The position numbers and the translations under genes were made by a program. 64,000 nucleotides of DNA from Campylobacterota bacterium (lineage in GTDB: Bacteria; Campylobacterota; Campylobacteria; Campylobacterales; Thiovulaceae), in contig JASKOM010000002.1 in the NCBI GenBank assembly GCA_030152305.1, forward strand, positions 1 through 64,000, read 5' to 3'. This document shows, piece by piece, positions 1 through 10,401 of the stretch (within the stretch, counting starts at the first letter, position 1; the number at the start of each line of letters is the position of its first letter). The notes under the pieces are model-generated. The model saw nothing but the letters and a program-made list of their open reading frames with translations. It did not search any database and had not been told where the DNA came from.

Positions 1-10
1 TCTCCATAAA
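1..10 (-). rRNA. rrs: 16S rRNA gene, first bases only
   Basis: Read on the minus strand, the first bases of the window end in TTTATGGAGA, which is the start of Campylobacterota 16S rRNA just before the universal GTTTGATCCTGGCTCAG primer region lying outside the window. The upstream minus-strand sequence has a boxA-like site and a stable-RNA promoter, which agrees with an rRNA operon leaving the window to the left. Only about ten bases are present, so the call depends on this junction and the leader features. Confidence 0.72.
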
Positions 11-171
11 AATGGAAATTTTTAATTTCCTGACATTCTGACTCTCTGCGAGACAAAACTCAAATTGTAGAAGTTGGTACTTGCTTAGTTTTCAATAATT
101 CATTTTTCATTTTTATATAAAAGAACACGTCAATTTTTTTAGTGATAAATCTTCTTTACCAAATTTCCTTT
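11..171 (-). promoter_or_regulatory. rRNA operon leader with boxA-like element
   Basis: Untranslated leader of the minus-strand rRNA operon. Immediately upstream of the 16S start is a hairpin (positions 14-30, GGAAATT-loop-AATTTCC on either strand), probably part of pre-16S processing. On the minus strand, positions 127-116 read TGTTCTTTTATA, close to the NusB/NusE boxA consensus TGYTCTTTAANA used for rRNA antitermination. I see no open reading frame here. boxA function is inferred from sequence similarity and position. Confidence 0.6.
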
Positions 172-205
172 TGACGAGTGGAATTGTATATATATTTATC
201 TTAAA
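172..205 (-). promoter_or_regulatory. Stable-RNA promoter of the rRNA operon
   Basis: On the minus strand this 34-base block holds TTTAAGATA, a -10-like TACAAT, and then TTCCACTCGTC. The same arrangement with identical spacing occurs upstream of the tRNA-Phe gene (53041-53074). The GC-containing block would cover the discriminator and start site, a place where rRNA and tRNA promoters sense ppGpp and initiating nucleotide. The start site itself is inferred. Confidence 0.6.
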
Positions 206-409
206 ACAAGCTTAAGTAAATTTAAGTATTTAATTAAATATTAAAATCGTTTTTCTAGCTATTTAAATATGTATCCTTTTTGCAATATGTCTTTTGTTTT
301 GAGAATCTTTTACATAAAATATTTTTTTACTATGTTAGAATTTAATTCATTCGATTAAATATCGATTGTTTATTTAACAATATTAAATTTATATATTAAG
401 GATCTATTT
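206..409 (+). promoter_or_regulatory. mdh upstream region with two inverted repeats
   Basis: Non-coding, very AT-rich space between the divergent rRNA operon and mdh. Two short inverted repeats stand next to each other: TCGAT-5-ATCGA (351-365) and TTGTT-5-AACAA (366-380). They could be operator sites for the mdh-fumarase operon. A candidate -10 is TAGAAT (336-341). AAGGA (398-402) is the ribosome binding site for mdh. No regulator can be named. Confidence 0.35.
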
Positions 410-1375
410 ATGAGTAAACGACGAGGCAAAAGAGTCGGAATTATCGGAGCTGGAAATGTCGGCTCAACTGTTGCATATAGTTTAGCCGTTCAGGGAATTT
501 GCCACGAAGTCATTTTAAGAGATAATAAAGTTGATATTGCTAGAGGTAAAGCTCTTGATATGTCTCAAGCAGCTCAAAGTATTCGAAGTCATACTGTTGT
601 AAAAGTTGCCGAAACTATGGCAGATGTTAAAGATTGTGATGTCGTTGTTATCACAGCTGGTAGTCCAAGACTTCCAGGAATGAGTCGAGATGATTTATTA
701 TTAATTAATGCTGAAATTATGCGAGAAGTTTCTCTTGGTGTAAAAGAATATTCACCTGATGCTGTAATTATTGTTGTTTCTAATCCGCTTGATGCAATGG
801 TTTATGTTGCCGCTAAAACAACAGGTTTTCCTCGAAATAGAGTTCTCGGAATGGCAGGTGTTCTTGACAGTGCCCGAATGGCTCATTTTATTCACGAAAC
901 TCTTGGTTACGGTGCTGGTCAAATTAGAGCTTCTGTTATGGGAGGTCATGGTGATGATATGGTTCCGCTTTCAAGATATTCGACTGTTGCTGGTGTGCCT
1001 TTAACTGATTTAATGACCAGTGATAAAATCGCAAGTATCGTTACAAGAACTCGAAACGGTGGAGCTGAAATCGTAAAATATTTACAAAATGGTTCGGCTT
1101 ATTATGCACCTGCAAAAGCTACTTCGATTATGGTTGATGCAATTTTAAAAGATACAAAACAGATTCATTCATGTGCAATTATGCTTGAAGGTGAATATGG
1201 TTATAAAAATATCGTTTCTGGTGTTCCGTTAATGCTTGGAGCAAACGGTTCTGAAAAAATTATTGAAGTTTCACTTAATTTTAGTGAAAAAGAAGATTTT
1301 GCAAGATCTGTAAGTTCTGTTCAGCGACTAGTCAATATTTTGCACGAGAAAAAATTTTTTGAGGAAAAAAAATAA
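410..1375 (+). CDS. mdh: Malate dehydrogenase (NAD-dependent, LDH-like)
   Basis: Interconverts malate and oxaloacetate with NAD in the cytoplasmic TCA cycle. The 321-residue protein has the Rossmann motif GAGNVG at residues 13-18, the substrate loop RLPGMSR (Arg and Met as in malate rather than lactate dehydrogenases), the VSNPLD segment and the catalytic GGHGDD histidine. Length is normal for the LDH-like MDH family. AAGGA precedes the ATG by seven bases. The fumarase alpha gene follows after two bases and the beta subunit after that, so fumarate to oxaloacetate is encoded as one operon. Lysine-rich tail; nothing unusual. Confidence 0.95.
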   Translation: MSKRRGKRVGIIGAGNVGSTVAYSLAVQGICHEVILRDNKVDIARGKALDMSQAAQSIRSHTVVKVAETMADVKDCDVVVITAGSPRLPGMSRDDLLLINAEIMREVSLGVKEYSPDAVIIVVSNPLDAMVYVAAKTTGFPRNRVLGMAGVLDSARMAHFIHETLGYGAGQIRASVMGGHGDDMVPLSRYSTVAGVPLTDLMTSDKIASIVTRTRNGGAEIVKYLQNGSAYYAPAKATSIMVDAILKDTKQIHSCAIMLEGEYGYKNIVSGVPLMLGANGSEKIIEVSLNFSEKEDFARSVSSVQRLVNILHEKKFFEEKK

Positions 1376-1377
1376 TT

Positions 1378-2229
1378 ATGCGAGAAATAAATTTTAATGA
1401 AATAGTTTCTGGTGTTAAACACCTCATCACTTATACAAGTTCTAATTTGCCAAAAGATGCAATTGATGCACTTGAAAAAGCAATGAACGAAGAAAAATCG
1501 CCTGTTAGTAAAGAGATTCTAAGACAAATTCTCGAAAATTCACAAATTGCTTCAAAAGAGTTTCGACCACTTTGTCAAGATACAGGTTTAGCTGTATTTT
1601 TTGTAAAAGTCGGTGAAGATGTAAAAGTCAAAGGTGGAACTTTAAAAAATGCTATTAATCAGGCAACTGCTGAAGCTTATAAAGAAAGTTATTTAAGAGC
1701 TTCGACATGTCATCCATTTACACGAGCTAATTTACAAAATAGTGTCGGTTATAATTTACCTGCGATTATTCATTTTGATCTTGTTGAAGGCGATAAAATC
1801 GAAATCGAATATGCGGCAAAAGGTGGTGGTTCTGAAAATGTTAGCCGTGCAATCGTTTTACCTCCAGCATCTGGAAAAGATGGTGTTATGAAATTTGTTC
1901 GTGAAGTTGTTTCAAAAGGTGGAAGTAATCCATGTCCTCCGCTAACTGTTGGAATTGGAATCGGTGGAACTTTCGAACGAGCTACGATTTCTAGCAAACA
2001 TGCATTATTTCGAGATATTGGTTCTGTTAATCCTGATCCAGAACTTGCTGAACTTGAAAATAAAATTCTTGAAGATTTAAATAAATTAGGCATCGGTGCA
2101 ATGGGAATGGGTGGAACAAAAACAGTTCTTGCCGTTCATATCGAAAGTAATCCATGTCATATTGCTTCACTTCCTGTTAGTGTTAATGTTCAATGTCATA
2201 GTAGCAGACATGGACATATTACGATTTAA
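1378..2229 (+). CDS. Fumarate hydratase class I, alpha subunit
   Basis: Iron-sulfur subunit of two-component class I fumarase, hydrating fumarate to malate. The 283 residues match the N-terminal half of FumA/TtdA. Cys66 (in LCQDTG), Cys186 (in NPCPP) and Cys273 (in VQCHSSRHG) are spaced as the three [4Fe-4S] ligands; Cys260 is an alternative third ligand. The gene starts two bases after the mdh stop and is followed by the beta subunit. L(+)-tartrate dehydratase is the main alternative in this family, but adjacency to mdh favours fumarase. It contains one copy of the octamer ACCTCATC at 1421. Confidence 0.9.
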   Translation: MREINFNEIVSGVKHLITYTSSNLPKDAIDALEKAMNEEKSPVSKEILRQILENSQIASKEFRPLCQDTGLAVFFVKVGEDVKVKGGTLKNAINQATAEAYKESYLRASTCHPFTRANLQNSVGYNLPAIIHFDLVEGDKIEIEYAAKGGGSENVSRAIVLPPASGKDGVMKFVREVVSKGGSNPCPPLTVGIGIGGTFERATISSKHALFRDIGSVNPDPELAELENKILEDLNKLGIGAMGMGGTKTVLAVHIESNPCHIASLPVSVNVQCHSSRHGHITI

Positions 2230-2248
2230 TTTATAGGAGATTTATAAA

Positions 2249-2806
2249 ATGGGACAGATTTATTATTTAAAAACTCCTCTTAGAGATGAAGATGTAAAAA
2301 AATTACGAGCTGGTGATATCGTTTTTTTAAATGGTGTTGTTTATACAGCACGAGATGCGGCACATAAAAGATTAGTTGATTTAATTTCGGCAGGTGAAAA
2401 ATTGCCTTTTGATTTAAACGGTGCAGTAGTTTATTTTGTTGGACCAACTCCGCCAAAACCGGGTGAGCCAATCGGAAGTGCTGGACCAACAACAAGTTAT
2501 CGAATGGATAGCTACTCGCCGACTTTGATTTCTCACGGTTTGCGAGGAATGATTGGCAAAGGTGAAAGATCTCGAGAAGTTATAGATTCTTGCATGAAAT
2601 ATGGAGCTGTTTATTTTGGTGCAACTGGTGGAGCTGGAGCTTTACTTGGCAAAAAAATAAAAAGTTCAGAAATTATTGCCTATCCAGAACTTGGACCAGA
2701 AGCAATTCGACGAATTGAAGTCGAAGATTTTCCTGTTACGGTAATTAATGATGTTCTCGGTGATGATTTATATCAACGGGGACGAGCTGAATACGAAATT
2801 AAATAA
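2249..2806 (+). CDS. Fumarate hydratase class I, beta subunit
   Basis: Partner of the preceding alpha subunit; the 185 residues match the C-terminal half of FumA/TtdB. Recognisable family segments are the early LRAGDIVFLNG, the GPTPPKPGEPIGSAGPTTS loop that binds the substrate carboxylates, and YFGATGGAGALLGKKI. AGGAG lies a normal distance before the ATG. Separate alpha and beta genes, rather than one fused FumA, are usual in Campylobacterota, archaea and many anaerobes. Confidence 0.9.
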   Translation: MGQIYYLKTPLRDEDVKKLRAGDIVFLNGVVYTARDAAHKRLVDLISAGEKLPFDLNGAVVYFVGPTPPKPGEPIGSAGPTTSYRMDSYSPTLISHGLRGMIGKGERSREVIDSCMKYGAVYFGATGGAGALLGKKIKSSEIIAYPELGPEAIRRIEVEDFPVTVINDVLGDDLYQRGRAEYEIK

Positions 2807-2820
2807 TTAGGAATTTTGCG

Positions 2821-3465
2821 ATGAGGTTCGATAGAGTAAAAAAAATTTTTGGCGATAAATTTTCAGAATTTGAAGATTTTGAAATATTAATTTTTGGAGT
2901 CGGTGGAGTCGGAAGTTTCGCACTTGACTGTCTCTATCGAACTGGTTTTAAAAATATAAAAATTATCGATTTTGATATTTATGACGAAACGAATTTGAAT
3001 CGTCAATTATGGAGCGATGAATTTATCGGCAAATCAAAAGTTGAAAGTTTATTAAAAAAATATCCAGAAATTCGTGGAATTGAACAAAAAGTTACGGCTG
3101 AATGGGTTGAAAATTTTGATTTTGGAAATCCAAAAATAGTAATCGATGCCGTTGATGATGTTTCCGTCAAAGTTGCACTTGCACATAAATTTAAAAATAA
3201 ATTAATTAGCTCAATGGGTTCAGGTGGAAAAATTTCACCGATTGGATTAAAAATAGATTCAATTTGGAAAACTGAAGGCGATCCACTTGCTCGTTCTGTA
3301 AGAAATTCGTTACGAAAAAGTAATTTTAACGGTGATTTCAAAACTGTATTTTTGCCAACAACTCGAATAGGAGAAGTTGGCGGAAGTTTTATGGGTGTTA
3401 CGGCATCTTTTGGTTTAGCAATTTGTTCTGAAGTTGTTTATCAAACTACCTCATCAATTAAATAA
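2821..3465 (+). CDS. tcdA: tRNA threonylcarbamoyladenosine dehydratase (TcdA/ThiF family)
   Basis: E1-like enzyme expected to cyclise t6A37 to ct6A in ANN-decoding tRNAs using ATP. The N-terminal GVGGVGSFALDCL is the nucleotide-binding loop; YDETNLNRQLW contains the family Arg finger segment. The MGSGGKISP and KTEGDPLARSVR segments resemble TcdA rather than MoeB or ThiF, and no zinc-binding CxxC pairs are seen. 214 residues is slightly short for the family. The start codon is part of the octamer GATGAGGT (2820-2827) and a second copy (3448) lies at the end of the gene. Confidence 0.82.
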   Translation: MRFDRVKKIFGDKFSEFEDFEILIFGVGGVGSFALDCLYRTGFKNIKIIDFDIYDETNLNRQLWSDEFIGKSKVESLLKKYPEIRGIEQKVTAEWVENFDFGNPKIVIDAVDDVSVKVALAHKFKNKLISSMGSGGKISPIGLKIDSIWKTEGDPLARSVRNSLRKSNFNGDFKTVFLPTTRIGEVGGSFMGVTASFGLAICSEVVYQTTSSIK

Positions 3466-3469
3466 ATAA

Positions 3470-4714
<1,245 letters not shown>

Positions 4715-4720
4715 TTAATT

Positions 4721-5722
4721 TTAATTATTTTCATAATCTTTTAAACTAAGCATTAAATTATTTTTTAGTTCAATTTGAAGTTCATCATTTGGCGAAGAAA
4801 TAATTTTTAAATCAGGTAGCCATCGTTTAATAAAAATTAAAACTTCAAGCGGTTGGGTATATTTAACAGAAAAAAGAACAGAACCGTCATTTTGCTGTTG
4901 AATAAATTCTTGAGAAGATAGAAATTTTTTACGATTATTTGCAAAATATAAAGCAATTCGCGGACTAGCTTGAATAATTGCCTTTTTTTCATTAACACCA
5001 AATAATGTTAAAGGATTTTGAATTTTAGGCAAGAAATTAGCAAATTTTTTGATAGTGTCGTTGTGAAAAGTATTAGACATTAATTCGACATTATCGATAA
5101 AATTAATTCTAAAAAATTTAATTTGTTCTTTTTCGATGACACCTAATAAATACCAATTATTTTCGTTAAATAAAATTCTCAATGGCATAATATTATTAAA
5201 TGCTATTGTTGTTATGTGATTATAAGTAAAAGAAATATAAGTTCGATTACTGATTGATAATTTGATGTTATCAAAAACGGTTTTTTTGGAATCATCTATT
5301 TTTTCGAATTCAGAGTTCAGAAAGTAAAAAATATTTGTATCGCGATTAGCAACATCTTGAATATCTTTAATGACATCAACATCAATACTTTTAGCAAGTT
5401 CAGAAATTAAATAAGCATTGTCGCTTGATTTAACAAAAGTTTGTAGAGCAGAATTAACAGTTTTTAATGAATATGTTTTTCCTATTCTAGAATATTGGAT
5501 AACTTTTTCATTGTCAGTATTAAAAACTTTCATAAGTTTTTGCATATTTCTAGTTACAGTTCGTAATTTACTGTCATGTTGTAAATCAAGATGATAAATA
5601 TTCAAAAGCTGAAAAACTTCTTCTTGATGTTCAACTTTTTTTAGCGATATTTCATTATGTTCTATTAAGTATTTTAATAAAAGAACAACTTTTGCACAAC
5701 CATTTATCTCTTTTTCTTTCAT
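4721..5722 (-). CDS. WYL-domain transcriptional regulator
   Basis: A likely DNA-binding regulator with an N-terminal winged-helix-like region (about residues 1-90) and a WYL sensor domain. The segment PLRILFNENNWYLLGVIEK...FRIN (about residues 182-207) carries the WYL core, where the family W-Y-L motif reads WYL and a downstream basic Arg follows. WYL domains bind ligands or nucleic acid in many bacterial regulators. The ligand and targets cannot be told from sequence. It sits between serS and murF in a tightly packed operon, six bases from serS. Confidence 0.75.
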   Translation of the reverse strand: MKEKEINGCAKVVLLLKYLIEHNEISLKKVEHQEEVFQLLNIYHLDLQHDSKLRTVTRNMQKLMKVFNTDNEKVIQYSRIGKTYSLKTVNSALQTFVKSSDNAYLISELAKSIDVDVIKDIQDVANRDTNIFYFLNSEFEKIDDSKKTVFDNIKLSISNRTYISFTYNHITTIAFNNIMPLRILFNENNWYLLGVIEKEQIKFFRINFIDNVELMSNTFHNDTIKKFANFLPKIQNPLTLFGVNEKKAIIQASPRIALYFANNRKKFLSSQEFIQQQNDGSVLFSVKYTQPLEVLIFIKRWLPDLKIISSPNDELQIELKNNLMLSLKDYENN

Positions 5723-5737
5723 TACTTATCCTTTTTT

Positions 5738-7216
5738 TTAAATAAAATTTGGGGCATCATTGGCAAATAAAATTAAATCGCCCCGTTTTGTTTGTTCGCT
5801 TAAAAGCTGTTTTAATAAATTTTTATCATGTAAAAAAACATGAGATTTATTAATATTAGTTAAATATTTTCTAAATATTTCTCGGTTTAACGAACCTGTA
5901 ATAATAATTAGATCAAAAATTTTATCAGATTCAAGAGCGATTTGTTTATTTAATTCTTCGTTACTTTCGACTAATCCTGGAGTAACTAGAACTTTTCTAC
6001 CATCATAACTTTTAACGATTTTAAAAGCATCAAGCATTCCGTCAATGTTTCCATTATAGCCATCGTCAAGAATTATTTTTTCACCTGTTTCTATTTTCTG
6101 TAATCGATGTTCAATTTGTTTTAAATGTTTAAATCGTCGTTGCACCTCATCAACAGAAAAACCAAATTCATTAGCAATTTTATAAACAACTTCTAAATTT
6201 TCACTTTGAAAAGCACCCAACAACGGAGTAAAAAATTCATTATTATTTATAAAAAATTTCGTGCCATTTAAATTTGATTCAACATTATAAATATTTTCGC
6301 CAAATCGTTCTAGTTTATTTTGAAATTTATCAAAATTATAATTTTCAAGATCAACAGATTTATGAATATAAGCTTTTAGCAAATTAACAGAATGAATTAA
6401 TTCCATTTTGGTATCTCTAATTTTATCGATTGTTTTAAAATATTCGATATGTTGAAGACCAATTTTGCCAATAATCGAAAAATGCGGTTTAGTTAATTTA
6501 GCGATTTTTAAAATATCGCCCTGTTCTCTTGCACCAGCTTCAACGATATAAATTTCGATATGAGATTGCAAATTTTCGTTTATATCTCGAACGATTCCTT
6601 CAACAGTATTTACACTTCGTGGGGTTGCATAAACTCGATATTTTAACGACAATGTTTCAGCGAGAAAATTTTTAATCGAAGTTTTTCCATAACTGCCTGT
6701 TACAGCAATAACTTTTATATTTTCAAAGCTTTTTAATTTTTTTTCAGCTTTTAAATAATATGAAAGATAAACTATTTTTTCCATTAAAAAACTGCCAAAC
6801 ATCGATAAAATAATTGGAAGCATATATGAAAACTGTAGTGTTTTATCACTGTTATTAAAACCATGATAAATTAAATAATCTTGAATTAACGAAAGAGAAA
6901 TTAACATAAAAAAGAATCGATTAACTCGTGGAGTAAAAACCAATTTTTTATCAAGTTTTTTATACCAAATTAATAAACTTGGCATATATATAAATAATAA
7001 AAACAGCCAAAAATATTCTTGCCAAAAATAGGCAATTATTATTGGAATTGCAAAATATAAAATATGCCACCACCATTTTGCATGTTTAAACAAAACTCGT
7101 TCAATTTTATAGCTATACCATTGAAGATTAGTAATTAAATACAAACCTAATAAAAATATAAAACTCGTATGAACTGCGATATTGCCTAAAATATTTAAAT
7201 TAAGATTTTCCATCAT
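5738..7216 (-). CDS. murF: MurF-type ligase with N-terminal membrane region
   Basis: UDP-MurNAc-tripeptide--D-Ala-D-Ala ligase, adding the terminal dipeptide to the peptidoglycan precursor. The ATP P-loop is VTGSYGKTS (about residue 172); EAGAREQGDI and the LDDGYNGN segment belong to the Mur ligase fold. About 150 N-terminal residues hold several hydrophobic membrane helices, as in other Campylobacterota MurF proteins and unlike the soluble E. coli enzyme. The 492 residues agree with that long form. The next gene hemA ends ten bases upstream. Confidence 0.88.
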   Translation of the reverse strand: MMENLNLNILGNIAVHTSFIFLLGLYLITNLQWYSYKIERVLFKHAKWWWHILYFAIPIIIAYFWQEYFWLFLLFIYMPSLLIWYKKLDKKLVFTPRVNRFFFMLISLSLIQDYLIYHGFNNSDKTLQFSYMLPIILSMFGSFLMEKIVYLSYYLKAEKKLKSFENIKVIAVTGSYGKTSIKNFLAETLSLKYRVYATPRSVNTVEGIVRDINENLQSHIEIYIVEAGAREQGDILKIAKLTKPHFSIIGKIGLQHIEYFKTIDKIRDTKMELIHSVNLLKAYIHKSVDLENYNFDKFQNKLERFGENIYNVESNLNGTKFFINNNEFFTPLLGAFQSENLEVVYKIANEFGFSVDEVQRRFKHLKQIEHRLQKIETGEKIILDDGYNGNIDGMLDAFKIVKSYDGRKVLVTPGLVESNEELNKQIALESDKIFDLIIITGSLNREIFRKYLTNINKSHVFLHDKNLLKQLLSEQTKRGDLILFANDAPNFI

Positions 7217-7225
7217 ATATATTTT

Positions 7226-8569
7226 TTAAACTATCCTTTCTCTGTGTTGAACAGCATAATCACATTTATAATGATTTCTAACTTCGGTTTTTTGCTCATC
7301 TCGTTTTTTGAAATTAAATAAATAATTTATCGATTCGATGACCATATCAGAACTTGAATCTTTCGAAATATTTTTTAAATTTTTACTCACTCCGTGAAGC
7401 ATTTTTTTGATTGAACTTTCAGCTAATTTTTCAGCATTAATTTTTAATTCAACTGGAATAAAACCTTTTTCGATTGATTTTTCGACCTCATCGATAGCGA
7501 TTTGTTTAGCTTTTAAATATATATTTTTCATTAATGGTTCAATATCTAACGAATCAATCCATTTTAAAAATTTCATTGTTGTTTCGCCAATTATTCGATA
7601 AGCTTTACCGATAGATTCTTCTCGTTCATGTTTATTTATTTCAACACTTTCTCGAAGATCATCAACTCGATAAACATGCAAATTATTTAATTCTATATTA
7701 TCGATATCTTTTGGAACAGCTAAATCAAACCACCATCTTTCAAAATCTCGATATTCGACCATATTTTTTAAAATAATTGGATTTTCCGATGAGGTCGCCG
7801 TGAATAAAATCGAAGCTCGATTAATTAAATTTGCCAATTCTTCAAATTCAGCAACATGAACAGCATTTAAATTATTAGAATTAGAATTAACTTCATGAGC
7901 GATATTTTGAGCTTTTGATTTTGTTCGATTAATAATCGTAACACGACTTCCACGAGAAGCCAAATATTGAACTAATAAACGACTCATTTCACCAGCACCG
8001 ATAACAACAGAATCTAATCCAGAAATCGAATCAGAACCTATTAATTCAACGGCTCGAGAAACGGCAACACTTGCAATCGAAACTTTCTTTTGAGAAATTC
8101 CAGTTTCTGAACGAACTTGAGCGGAACATTTAAAAGCATAATGAACAGCTCGAGAAATATTTTGATGAGCAAAACCGTTTTCAAAAGCAAATCGAAAAGC
8201 ATCTTTGACTTGTCCAACAATTTGAGTTTCACCAATTACAAGACTTTGCAAACTTGAAACAACGGCAAATAAATGATGAATCGCTCGTTCGTTTTGATAA
8301 ATATTTGCCATTTCGTTTAACCGTGAAAATTCAATATGCGACGAATGAGAAATATCATGCAATAAATTATCAATAGCTTTATGATCATCATTATTAATAT
8401 ATGCAAAAAATTCTATTCTATTACAGGTATTAACGATCATAATTTCTGATAAATAAGCCATTGCATGACTCATAAATATTTCAAGTCGAGAATTATCTTT
8501 AAACGAAATCGAATCTCGATCAACGATATTACTATTTTTATGAGAAAAACTAATTAATAAATAGCCCAT
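7226..8569 (-). CDS. hemA: Glutamyl-tRNA reductase
   Basis: Reduces glutamyl-tRNA to glutamate-1-semialdehyde, the first step of C5-pathway haem synthesis. The catalytic Cys49 lies in VNTCNRIEFF, followed by the QSLVIGETQIVGQVKDA segment and the NADPH domain VIGAGEMS. The C-terminal helical dimerisation domain is present, giving 447 residues. Three bases separate it from the polyprenyl synthase upstream. It contains two copies of the repeated octamer (7485, 7788). Confidence 0.96.
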   Translation of the reverse strand: MGYLLISFSHKNSNIVDRDSISFKDNSRLEIFMSHAMAYLSEIMIVNTCNRIEFFAYINNDDHKAIDNLLHDISHSSHIEFSRLNEMANIYQNERAIHHLFAVVSSLQSLVIGETQIVGQVKDAFRFAFENGFAHQNISRAVHYAFKCSAQVRSETGISQKKVSIASVAVSRAVELIGSDSISGLDSVVIGAGEMSRLLVQYLASRGSRVTIINRTKSKAQNIAHEVNSNSNNLNAVHVAEFEELANLINRASILFTATSSENPIILKNMVEYRDFERWWFDLAVPKDIDNIELNNLHVYRVDDLRESVEINKHEREESIGKAYRIIGETTMKFLKWIDSLDIEPLMKNIYLKAKQIAIDEVEKSIEKGFIPVELKINAEKLAESSIKKMLHGVSKNLKNISKDSSSDMVIESINYLFNFKKRDEQKTEVRNHYKCDYAVQHRERIV

Positions 8570-8572
8570 TTT

Positions 8573-9475
8573 TTAAAAGCCTCTTGAAAGAAGTTTTTCA
8601 GCGATTTCTATTAATTCAGGCGAATCTTTAACAAGATTAATCGCAGATTTTGAATGAAATTTGGCAAGATCTTTTGCTTGACGAATGCCACCACTTTCTT
8701 CGAGATTTTTTAACAACCAATTATAATCATCAGGAGTCAAATGTTTTTTGTGCAAAGATTCTAAATATCTTTTACCGTTATTATCTAACCAATGCCATAA
8801 TTTTATATACGGAATTGTTGTTTTTCCTTCGACGAAATCGCTCATTGCAGGTTTGCCCAATTCTTCAGACGAAGCGACAATATCTAAAATATCATCAACA
8901 ATTTGAAAAGCCATGCCAAGATGATAGCCATATTTCGAATAAGTTTCGACATCTTTATTTGACAAAATTGCACCAACGGCTGAAGCAGTTTCTATTAACG
9001 AAGCTGTTTTATTATAAATCATGTTTAAATATATATTTTCGTCATGATTAAAATGTTCAGAAAGTCGAACATCAACTATTTCACCAAGTGATAATTTTGT
9101 TACAGAACCAGCAACACGAGAAACAATTTCATAATCAAATTTGCCAAGTTCCGAAAAAGCTTTTGAATAAAAAATATCACCAAGCATAATAGAAACTTTA
9201 CTGCCATAAGTTGCATTTATCGATGGTTTGCCTCGTCGAGTATCGCTATTATCGATTACATCGTCATGTAATAAACTTGCCAAATGAATAAGTTCTATAA
9301 TTGAACTCAAAGATATAAGATCGCTAGTTTCGTTTTCAGCGATTAATTTAAGAAGACGACTTCTTACCATTTTGCCACTTTCAATTGATTTGAAAAGTCG
9401 CAAAATATGATCATCACCAAGCTCTTTAATCAAAGCCATCATGTGATTTTGAACTTTTTCAAGATAATTTTTCAT
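8573..9475 (-). CDS. Polyprenyl diphosphate synthase (octaprenyl type likely)
   Basis: Trans-prenyltransferase that extends farnesyl diphosphate, probably for the quinone side chain. The first Asp-rich motif is LLHDDVIDNSDTRRG and the second is QIVDDILD. In Campylobacterota the equivalent gene next to hemA is the long-chain quinone synthase. Chain length cannot be read safely from the residues before the first motif. The 300 residues are normal. It is the first gene of the operon running to serS; a 135-base AT-rich gap lies upstream, probably with the promoter, but no clear -10 stands out. Confidence 0.85.
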   Translation of the reverse strand: MKNYLEKVQNHMMALIKELGDDHILRLFKSIESGKMVRSRLLKLIAENETSDLISLSSIIELIHLASLLHDDVIDNSDTRRGKPSINATYGSKVSIMLGDIFYSKAFSELGKFDYEIVSRVAGSVTKLSLGEIVDVRLSEHFNHDENIYLNMIYNKTASLIETASAVGAILSNKDVETYSKYGYHLGMAFQIVDDILDIVASSEELGKPAMSDFVEGKTTIPYIKLWHWLDNNGKRYLESLHKKHLTPDDYNWLLKNLEESGGIRQAKDLAKFHSKSAINLVKDSPELIEIAEKLLSRGF

Positions 9476-9610
9476 GTCATTTGACCATTATTTATTTTTA
9501 AGTTCAATTATAACCGATATAGTCGCCTATTTAAAAATGAAAATATCAAGCAAATAAAATTAATAAAAAATATTTATTTATAAGTTTTGTTTATTTTGAG
9601 TTTAAATTAA

Positions 9611-10171
9611 TTAAATATTTAATTCTAGAAATTCTCGAATTAGATCTAATTTTGCTTCAAAGTTAAAATAATTATGATTGCCACCACTTTCTAATAAAAC
9701 AGTTGAGCCTTCAAAAAAATTTAAAGCTTCTTTGTAATCTAAGACCTCATCACCTTTTTGTAATAAAAGCATAATATTTTCTAATTTAGGATATTCGATA
9801 AATATATTTTTTAATTCTATTAAATATTCTTCACGAAAATCAAAATTACTGTGATCATAATAATTAATACCGCTAGGAATGGCTTTTTTTAATGCATCGA
9901 AAGGTCGAACAGCTGGATTAATTAATACAGCTTTTAAATTATATTTATGAGATAAATACAAAGCATAATAACCACCAAGAGAAGCACCTATTATATAAAT
10001 TGTTTTATGATATTTACAATTATGAATAAATTGTTCAAGAGTATCAATAGCTAGTTTTGGAATATGCGAAAGAGAAGGAGCGAAAACATTATCACTACCA
10101 AAATAGTTTTTTAAAATGGAAGCTTTAGTTGCCAAACCACTACTTCCAAAACCATGAATATATAAAATCAT
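9611..10171 (-). CDS. YqiA/UPF0227-like alpha/beta-hydrolase
   Basis: Small predicted esterase. MILYIHGFGSS at the N-terminus is the oxyanion region, GASLGGYYALYLS holds the nucleophile elbow (GxSxG-like), and SGGNHNYFNF near the end supplies the likely catalytic His. The start is set at 10171 because AAGGA lies seven bases upstream of this ATG; a longer frame to 10210 lacks such a site and adds residues foreign to the family. The substrate is unknown. The octamer ACCTCATC occurs at 9744. Confidence 0.72.
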   Translation of the reverse strand: MILYIHGFGSSGLATKASILKNYFGSDNVFAPSLSHIPKLAIDTLEQFIHNCKYHKTIYIIGASLGGYYALYLSHKYNLKAVLINPAVRPFDALKKAIPSGINYYDHSNFDFREEYLIELKNIFIEYPKLENIMLLLQKGDEVLDYKEALNFFEGSTVLLESGGNHNYFNFEAKLDLIREFLELNI

Positions 10172-10249
10172 TTCTGTAATCCTTAAGATTATTTTTAACG
10201 ATTGTATCAAAAAAAATTTTCATGACAGGCTTTTGGTCATCTTAAACTT

Positions 10250-10378
10250 GTCATCCCGAATTCTTTTCGGGATCTAATTTAATTATTTTGTTAATTTTTG
10301 GAGTTGTTATAATTTGAGAGTTTTTTTGTCTTTCACCCAGAGACTGTGAATCTCTTTTTGTTAGGCAAAAAACAAAAT
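10250..10378 (+). repeat. Leader repeat, copy 1 (hairpin, promoter, attenuator-like stem)
   Basis: About 130 bases almost identical to 11223-11363. It opens with the hairpin ATCCCGAA-TTCTT-TTCGGGAT, then has TATAAT (10308-10313) and a small hairpin AGAGA...TCTCT (10340-10356) followed by five T residues, which resembles an intrinsic terminator inside the leader. The copy precedes the Bro-N gene. The promoter and attenuator roles are inferred. Confidence 0.6.
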
Positions 10379-10401
10379 TAATAAGCAAAGGTTTTGAAAT
10401 T

